Source: CAZWUW01 sp964636895
GTDB taxonomy: Bacteria > Bacillota > Thermincolia > Thermincolales > CAZWUW01
Direction: 5' to 3'
Assembly (NCBI GenBank): GCA_964636895.1
Contig: CAZWUW010000085.1
Location: forward strand, 1 to 11,955
Length of the DNA: 11,955 nucleotides
In this document: in pieces, positions 7,050 to 11,955 of the stretch
How positions within the stretch are numbered: the first letter of the stretch is position 1
How the letters are laid out: each line of letters begins with the position of its first letter
Program-made: the position numbers and the translations under genes
The notes under the pieces: model-generated
What the model was told of the DNA's origin: nothing
What the model saw: only the letters and a program-made list of their open reading frames with translations
Database searches by the model: none

Positions 7050-7607
7050 TTATACCAGGACCAGGCCCAAAAAATTCACGTATTCTGCCGGCGGCCATTC
7101 CACCGGCACGCCTGCTTCCCGCGCCAGTCCAGTAATATCAATGCCAAAGCCCTCAGGACTGGGTCGGGCCTTAAAAGGGTGCCGGCATGGTTCATCTGAC
7201 GGCGCACAGGTCGGACAAAGCTTACAGCCTCCCACACAAAGCCCCATTGCCTGACAACAGTCCTGCTCAAAAGCAGCCCGCTCCAGGGCCGCAACCGCCT
7301 CCGCCAGCCGCAGTTCGGCGCTAAAATCCGTCTGATAATCGGCAATGTTTTTGATTCTTTCCCGCAATACAACTAAATAGGCCTGCCGGTAATCACCCAA
7401 AGCCTCCCGGAATTCTGCCACCCCGGGAATATGCGGCGGACAAACCTTACAAACACCGTAATATTCACATAAAGGCACCAGGCACTTTAGCCTGACACTT
7501 GGCCTGGGGATTATTTTCCGCACATCCAGTGCATAAATATCAACCCCGTGCTCCCGGGCCACCGCGGCAAATATTTCATCTATGCTCCGGTCACTGTTAG
7601 CATGCAC
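7050..7607 (-). CDS. DUF2284-type Cys-rich predicted metal-binding protein
   Basis: Small cytoplasmic protein of 185 residues resembling the DUF2284 (COG5423) predicted metal-binding family. It has two cysteine clusters: C42-x4-C47-x5-C53-x2-C56 (LKCLVPLCEYYGVCKVCPPH) and C117-C118, C124-x3-C128-x2-C131-x2-C134 with C141 (GLCVGGCKLCPTC). The second resembles an iron-sulfur motif. Both CPPHIPG and GGCKLC are typical of the family as I know it. The function is not established; members often lie beside corrinoid methyltransferase genes, so electron transfer to, or metal handling for, the corrinoid system is reasonable inference. The start is GTG 7607, seven bases after GGGGTGA; the ATG-like CATGC next to it is out of frame. 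It is 112 bases after mtbB, with a hairpin between them, and 57 bases before the MoxR gene. Confidence 0.85.
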   Translation of the reverse strand: MHANSDRSIDEIFAAVAREHGVDIYALDVRKIIPRPSVRLKCLVPLCEYYGVCKVCPPHIPGVAEFREALGDYRQAYLVVLRERIKNIADYQTDFSAELRLAEAVAALERAAFEQDCCQAMGLCVGGCKLCPTCAPSDEPCRHPFKARPSPEGFGIDITGLAREAGVPVEWPPAEYVNFLGLVLV

Positions 7608-7656
7608 GCCAGCTCACCCCGATCATAAAAACTCCCTGCCAAATACTGCGCAATTC

Positions 7657-7696
7657 ACAGGATGACGGTATAAACCCTATTATGCCGTCATCCTGT
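7657..7696. promoter_or_regulatory. Intergenic hairpin between mtbB and the DUF2284 gene
   Basis: A perfect 12-bp stem (ACAGGATGACGG 7657-7668 with CCGTCATCCTGT 7685-7696), extendable by four pairs including one G-T, around an 8-base loop. No T run follows on either strand, so it is not a standard intrinsic terminator. In an operon, such a hairpin may stabilise the upstream methyltransferase message or lower downstream expression by processing or partial termination. About 23 bases after the mtbB TAA. Confidence 0.7.
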
Positions 7697-7719
7697 TAAG
7701 TATTACGCTAATATCAATA

Positions 7720-9117
7720 TTATCCGATTTTGCTTCTTATCCGCCGGACACTGTTAATTTCTATCCCCAGCAGTTCAGCAATCTTTGCTTTCGCCTCTAT
7801 CCCCTTAGCGCAACCCGGAACTGCCGTAATGATCCCGATGTCCAGCTCCTCGCGGACTTCCCTCATTACGTGCTCATTCGACAGGTCGATTGGCGCTACC
7901 TTTAGCTTGTCGGCAACATAGGCTTTAGCATCCTGGATGCGCATCTTGCGCACCATCTGCATCCGGGCCACCAGATCTCCGGCGGTCCTAATTCCACCCA
8001 TTCCTGCTGCCATCCCATGAGCTACCGGCATGCCAAAGGGGTCACCCACACCCACCTACAACCCGTCTACTTTGGCAACTTCCACCATGGCTTTGGAAGC
8101 CCTGGTCACACTGTCCACGGGCGGGGTTTCAAATACCGGGATGCCGCCTACACCCATGCCCACGTTAACGTGAATAGGGATGTTCGCCACTTCTACACAC
8201 GCCTTAATAAAAGTCACTGCTCTGGCCAGGTTCCAGGCCATGGATTTACCGGTATTGGTGTTTACCACCGGTCCAAATATATCGGCACCGGCCTTCTCCA
8301 CCAGTTTTACCTGCTGGTGGGGATATAAACCTGCCAGCCGCACCCCGTCGTATTCCAGGGCACCGTGAATACCCAGCACAAACTCACCGGCCATACCGAC
8401 TTCCACAGCCAGATTGGTATTTTGCTTAATGTATTCCACGGCATGCAAGGTTGCTTTCATATCCGCATCACCAGCGGCACCGGTGGTATCAAAGTTGATG
8501 CCGTCAGCACCGACAGCCGACATTTTTTCCGCAATGTAAATCATATCCCTGGTAGCATGTTCGATTGCGCCTTCTTGTGCTTCCCGAGCCTCCTGGATTT
8601 TACCCATGGGCAAAAGGTCCGAAGGGTTGCCAAAAGGGCCGTCCGGTCGATAATAAGTCCCCATGTTGGGCATAGCACCATAAAAAAGCGGGACAATAGT
8701 GGATAACAGGGCGTTTTCCATCTCCTGCTGTTCCATGGAGATAATTGGTTTTACCGGTTTGTAGCTATAATCAATATGTCCCAGCTCAAAAGTATCGGCG
8801 GCCAAAGCCCGTTCATGCACCTGAATGCCCTGCAGCCGGCTGATAGGGATACCCACACCGCTGTTACACTGGTCACCCATCAAGCGCAAACTGCCGATAT
8901 CATGGGTTAGCGGCACTTCATTACCGGGTTCCACACTAACGATTTTGTTGGTATTAGTAAATATCTCCAATATATAATTTAAATCATCCGCCGTCAGGGG
9001 CGCTATTTTCCCCTTTTTTGCCGCTTCCTGCGTGCCCAGCTCCAAATCCCGCCGCAATTCATCGACAGTCATTTCTACCCGCTGACCGTCACCCATGCGA
9101 GTCAAATATTTTTTCAA
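7720..9117 (-). CDS. mtbB: Dimethylamine methyltransferase MtbB with Pyl at UAG 8056-8058
   Basis: Transfers a methyl group from dimethylamine to the Co(I) of its corrinoid protein. 465 residues with UAG read as pyrrolysine (residue 354), close to the roughly 467 of Methanosarcina MtbB. Recognised by LTHDIGSLRLMGDQCNSGVGIP, ELGHIDYSYKPVKP, PLFYGAMPNMGTYY, GADGINFDTTGAAGDAD and MAGEFVLGIHG. The Pyl context VDGL-UAG-VGVGDPFGMP matches the family, and the frame continues through DLVARMQMVRKMRI and REELDIGIITAVPG to TAA. TTG 9117 is chosen because AGGAGG (9131-9126) lies eight bases before it; GTG 9126 overlaps that site and is unlikely. This start also gives the expected short leader before RMGDGQRV. 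It follows the MttC-like gene by 15 bases, so the two are probably co-translated. Not seen: a monomethylamine enzyme (MtmB). Confidence 0.96.
8056..8058 (-). other. UAG pyrrolysine codon of mtbB
   Basis: In-frame TAG between VDGL and VGVGDPFGMP, the known position of Pyl in dimethylamine methyltransferases. The 111 codons downstream stay in frame and match the MtbB C-terminus. If UAG stopped translation, the enzyme would lose its active-site residue and C-terminal segment. Confidence 0.96.
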
Positions 9118-9125
9118 CTTTACCA

Positions 9126-9131
9126 CCTCCT
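9126..9131 (-). promoter_or_regulatory. Ribosome binding site that decides the mtbB start
   Basis: AGGAGG on the minus strand, eight bases upstream of TTG 9117. It overlaps the first base of the in-frame GTG at 9126, ruling that codon out as a likely start. The site immediately follows the TAA-TAG tandem stop of the preceding corrinoid protein gene. Confidence 0.75.
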
Positions 9132-9132
9132 A

Positions 9133-9777
9133 TTAGCTAAATAATTCTTTCAATTTTATAACGGCTTCCGTGGCATTTTCGGCGTATAAGTCGGAACCGA
9201 TTTTGTCCGCCCAGCGCTGGGTAACTACCGCACCGCCTACCATAGTCTTCACCTTATCCCGCAGACCTGCTGCTTTAAGGGCTTCTTCCAGCGCCTTCTG
9301 GCCTACCTGGGTAGTAGTCATCAGGGCAGAAGTACCGATAATGTCCGCATTTACTTCTTTGGCTTTCTGCACAAAAGTGCTGATGGCTACATCCCGGCCC
9401 AAATCATGTACTTCAAAGCCGTAAACCCTTAACATGGTGGCTACAATGCCTTTACCGATATCATGCACATCCCCTTCAATAGTGCCCAGCACCGCCACCC
9501 CTGCTTTTTCCGACCGTTCTTCGACCGGCATGGCCTTCTCCAGGACATTAACGGCAGCAACCATGGCATCTGAGGCCATAATCAGTTCCGGCAAAAACAT
9601 CTCACCACTGTCAAAAAGCTCGCCTACCTCGGACATGCCGGCAGAATAACCGTTATTAATCATTTCAACGGGGTCAACCCCCTCCGCCACAGCTTTTTCC
9701 GCAATTGCTACGGCCGCCTCCCGGTCAGCGTCAACCACGGACTGGGCGGCCTGTTTTAATAATTCTTCCTTACTCAT
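9133..9777 (-). CDS. mttC: Methylamine corrinoid protein, MttC-like
   Basis: Small cobamide carrier, 214 residues, between mttB-1 and mtbB. An N-terminal helical cap domain (about 1-85, with PVEMINNGYSAGMSEVGELF and LPELIMASDAM) precedes a B12-binding Rossmann domain (about 92-214). The cobalt-ligand motif DxHxxG is DVHDIG with D103 and H105; SALMTTT and MVGGAVVTQRWADKIGAD complete the B12 site. It accepts the methyl group from MttB as methyl-Co(III) and hands it to an acceptor methyltransferase. ATG 9777 follows GGGGCGGTGA. GRDVAISTFVQKAKE and its place after mttB favour MttC over MtbC, by memory of Methanosarcina proteins. It ends with TAA TAG, a tandem stop. The gap to mttB-1 is 18 bases, to mtbB 15. 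Family assignment is firm, partner assignment tentative. Confidence 0.93.
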   Translation of the reverse strand: MSKEELLKQAAQSVVDADREAAVAIAEKAVAEGVDPVEMINNGYSAGMSEVGELFDSGEMFLPELIMASDAMVAAVNVLEKAMPVEERSEKAGVAVLGTIEGDVHDIGKGIVATMLRVYGFEVHDLGRDVAISTFVQKAKEVNADIIGTSALMTTTQVGQKALEEALKAAGLRDKVKTMVGGAVVTQRWADKIGSDLYAENATEAVIKLKELFS

Positions 9778-9795
9778 TTTTTCACCGCCCCTTTA

Positions 9796-11265
9796 TTATT
9801 TTTGTTCAGCCTCCGCCCGCCGGATGATCTCCTGAAATTTCTTTTGAACATCCTCCGGCAACGGCGTAGGCTTATGGTTTTCCAGTATTTCAATAGCTTT
9901 TTCACTGGCCCGCTCGGCCATGGATTTACCGCCGCGGCTCTGCCAGGCACCTCTCATGCGCCGGTCAATAAGCTTTGGTTTGGATTGCTCTTTGGCCATG
10001 AAATCTCTAGTATGCCGCTGGCCCAGGAAATCTTTCCCGCCCCCGACATGCTTGATCACATCAACAGCCATTGTCTCATCGTTAACGGCAATGCCCTGCA
10101 CTACACGTTTAACCATGGTGGCAATCTCGTCATCAATCAGCAATTGGGCGTAGCTGAAGGTTACTCCCAGCTCCAGCATACCCAACCCATAAATCAAATT
10201 GGCTCCGGCCAGCGCGGGCAATAATGCGGTCACTGTTTTTTCGTGGCCGGCCTGAGCATCGGAAAGTTTGGAATCCCCCTAGGTACCGGCTACATAACTC
10301 GGCAACCGGTAAAAGTTGGACAGTTCGGCTACCCCGGCACTGATCATACCTAGCTCCGGCGCGCCTACGGGTGCCGTTACATAGGTCAGGTCAAAAGTGG
10401 TGGTGGAACTGCCGTAGATAATAGGTGCGCCCTTACGGGTAGCCTGGGCCAGCACAATACCGGATAAAACTTCGGCATTATGGGTAACCAGCGTGCCGGC
10501 CAGGGTAATCGGCGAGGATGCCCCGGACATTGCCATAGAAAGGATATTAACGGGAACCCCGGCGCGGGCAAATTCAATTATTATTTCACAGGTGTTGGTA
10601 TGCAGTTGCAGCGGGCTTACCGGGCAGACCAAAGCGGATATTACCGGCCGCCGGCGCAATTCTTCCGCACCGCCGACTATTGCCGCGCCCATCTCCAGGT
10701 AACCCCTGGCCCCGGCCCCGCCGGTCAGGTCGATATGCTGGCAGTGCTTGCTGGTATTGGAGAGGAAAGCTTCCGCCTCGTGCAGATCCACGGTAGCCTC
10801 CGGCATATCCCGGCCTACTACGGCGCTGGAATAAATGTCCACACTATCCATAGCGTCACAGACCAAGGCAGTGTTGCCCACATCTTTTTTAGTGGTTTCC
10901 CTCAACTCGCCGGTGTATGGGTCAACAATCATTACCCCGGCCCCAAAGTTCGTAAAGCCAACCCTGCGCCCTTCTATAATCATGTCATGCTTGGGGTCCC
11001 GGCCGGCCAACAATAGCTTCCGGGGTGCCGAGCGGATAGCATCTTCCACCAGGAACTGAGGAAATCTTACCGTATTGGTTGCTCTTTCCACATCGGCACC
11101 GGCCCCGTCCAGGATATCCAGCGCCTCGTCGCAAAACACCTTAATACCTACCTGTTCAAGCACTTCCAGGGTCGCATAATGCAGCTCTTCCAGCTCATCT
11201 TTACTAAACATGGTTAAACTAAAGCCACGTCTTTCATCAAAACCGGCCTGAAATCCTCTTTTCAT
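9796..11265 (-). CDS. mttB: Trimethylamine methyltransferase MttB, first copy, with Pyl at UAG 10279-10281
   Basis: Demethylates trimethylamine to dimethylamine, passing the methyl group to its corrinoid protein. 489 residues with UAG read as pyrrolysine (residue 329), close to the roughly 495 of Methanosarcina MttB. Frame around the codon: LPSYVAGT-UAG-GDSKLSDAQAGHEKT, continuing to LLPALAGANLIYGLGMLELG. Other family marks: GRRVGFTNFGAG, LHEAEAFLSNTSKHCQH, RRPVISALVCPVSPLQL, GAPIIYGSSTTTFDLTYVTAPVGAPELGM, and in the C-terminus GQRHTRD with PKLIDRR. ATG 11265 is seven bases after GGAGG (GGAGGTGAAAACATG). It ends TAA TAA. Neighbours are an MtbC-like gene 20 bases upstream and an MttC-like gene 18 bases downstream, so it carries the operon's standard pairing; copy 2 at 3587-5062 does not. 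Confidence 0.97.
10279..10281 (-). other. UAG pyrrolysine codon of mttB-1
   Basis: In-frame TAG between VAGT and GDSKLSDAQ. The following 160 codons are open and recognisable as the MttB C-terminus, so it must be read through for a full enzyme. Same residue number (329) as in mttB-2. Confidence 0.96.
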
Positions 11266-11285
11266 GTTTTCACCTCCGATAAAAT

Positions 11286-11927
11286 TTAGTGCCCAACTAA
11301 TTCTTTGGCCAAAGCAATAGCCTGGCTAGCATTTTCACCATACGCCGTGGCGCCGATTTTATCAGCCCATTGCTGATTGACGGCAGCACCGCCAACCATG
11401 GTTTTGACGTTTAACCCGGCTGCCTGGAGAGCTTCCTGCAAAGCCTTCTGACCAGGCAATGTAGTAGTCATCAGGGTTGAAGAACCGATAATATCAGCCT
11501 GCACCTCTTTTGCCTTATCTATAAACGCCTGTACCGGAACATCCCGGCCCAGGTCATGCACTTCGAAACCATATACCCGCAACATAGTTGCTACAATACC
11601 CTTACCGATATCATGGATGTCACCCTCTACCGTCCCTAATACCACGGTACCCATTTTTTCCCCTTTTCCCTCTTCCGGAATATGTGGTTCCAAAATGGCA
11701 ATGGCCTTGGTCATAGCCTCGGCCGCAACGATAACAAATGGCAGCGAAATCTCCTCACTATTAAACATATCCCCGACTTTTGTCATGCCTGCCGAGAGAC
11801 CGTCCGAAATCACTTCCACCGGATTAATTCCTTCCGCAATAGCCTGATTGGCCACTGCCACCGCAACATCTTCATCACCGTCAATCACTGCGTTCATCGC
11901 CCTTTTCAAAATATCTTCCTTACCCAT
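11286..11927 (-). CDS. mtbC: Methylamine corrinoid protein, MtbC-like
   Basis: Cobamide carrier, 213 residues, first gene seen in the operon. Helical cap domain (about 1-85, with PVEVISDGLSAGMTKVGDMF) followed by a B12-binding domain with EGDIHDIGKG (D103, cobalt-ligand H105), STLMTTT and MVGGAAVNQQWADKIGA. It is closely similar to the MttC-like protein at 9133-9777, with the central B12 block almost identical in protein but differing at many silent positions, so the pair is old. GRDVPVQAFIDKAKE and the position before mttB suggest MtbC, the dimethylamine carrier, by analogy with Methanosarcina gene order; this is tentative. ATG 11927 is chosen. Just upstream, in frame, is a start-stop ATG-TAA (11933-11928) that is nearer to the ribosome site. 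It lacks two residues relative to the paralogue before VKTMVGG. The operon's promoter must lie beyond the window's right edge, or this is not its first gene. Confidence 0.93.
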   Translation of the reverse strand: MGKEDILKRAMNAVIDGDEDVAVAVANQAIAEGINPVEVISDGLSAGMTKVGDMFNSEEISLPFVIVAAEAMTKAIAILEPHIPEEGKGEKMGTVVLGTVEGDIHDIGKGIVATMLRVYGFEVHDLGRDVPVQAFIDKAKEVQADIIGSSTLMTTTLPGQKALQEALQAAGLNVKTMVGGAAVNQQWADKIGATAYGENASQAIALAKELVGH

Positions 11928-11943
11928 TTACATGTTCACCTCC
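11928..11943 (-). promoter_or_regulatory. Ribosome site with a minimal start-stop (ATG-TAA) before the first corrinoid gene
   Basis: GGAGGTG (11943-11937) is five bases before ATG 11933, which is followed at once by TAA 11930-11928; the true start ATG 11927 comes next, eleven bases after GGAGG. Ribosomes may engage the start-stop first and restart, which would lower output of the corrinoid protein. It could also be chance. Confidence 0.45.
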
Positions 11944-11955
11944 GCTGATTTTTAG

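Noticed and set aside
8040..8058. A PYLIS-like stem-loop after the mtbB UAG
   Set aside because: Only short G-rich and GGCATGCC self-pairing is visible; no structure could be supported by eye, and UAG decoding in MttB/MtbB does not seem to require one.

Overview
The window is a minus-strand methylamine-utilisation locus from an organism that decodes UAG as pyrrolysine (Pyl). Three methyltransferase genes are each split by one in-frame TAG at the place where the methylamine methyltransferase families carry Pyl, and their other reading frames run on without interruption to conserved C-termini. The base composition, the strong GGAGGTG-type ribosome sites, the sigma-54 activator and the corrinoid-dependent enzymes suggest an anaerobic Firmicute of the Desulfotomaculum/Desulfitobacterium/Sporomusa type rather than a methanogen. 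This is inference; no rRNA or pyl gene is present to confirm it.

Layout, read in the direction of transcription (right to left). 11927-9117 start: corrinoid protein 1 (MtbC-like), mttB-1 (Pyl), corrinoid protein 2 (MttC-like), mtbB (Pyl), with gaps of 15-20 bases. This follows the mtbC-mttB-mttC-(mttP)-mtbB order remembered from Methanosarcina, without the permease. 7720-5176: a Cys-rich DUF2284 protein, a MoxR-type AAA+ ATPase and a VWA (MIDAS) protein. The ATPase/VWA junction carries an A11 tract, a TAG stop and a frame arrangement that hints at slippage or a recent frameshift. 5175-5063: an intergenic stretch with 14-bp tandem repeats. 5062-1440: a second, diverged Pyl mttB, overlapping by 4 bases a CBS-PAS-PAS-sigma-54 activator, closed by a strong intrinsic terminator. 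1216-229: a decayed partial copy of the same activator, lacking its ATPase core, with its own terminator. 1-183: AT-rich DNA without a recognisable gene.

How it works together. MttB and MtbB would demethylate tri- and dimethylamine, passing the methyl group to Co(I) on the small corrinoid proteins. An acceptor methyltransferase (not in the window) would move it to tetrahydrofolate or coenzyme M. The sigma-54 activator probably switches the locus on in response to a small ligand. DUF2284 + MoxR + VWA, lying inside the locus, is the part without an established role. A plausible but untested idea is an ATP-driven maturation or reactivation module for the corrinoid or Pyl enzymes. No transporter, RamA-type activator, pylTSBCD or monomethylamine methyltransferase is present.
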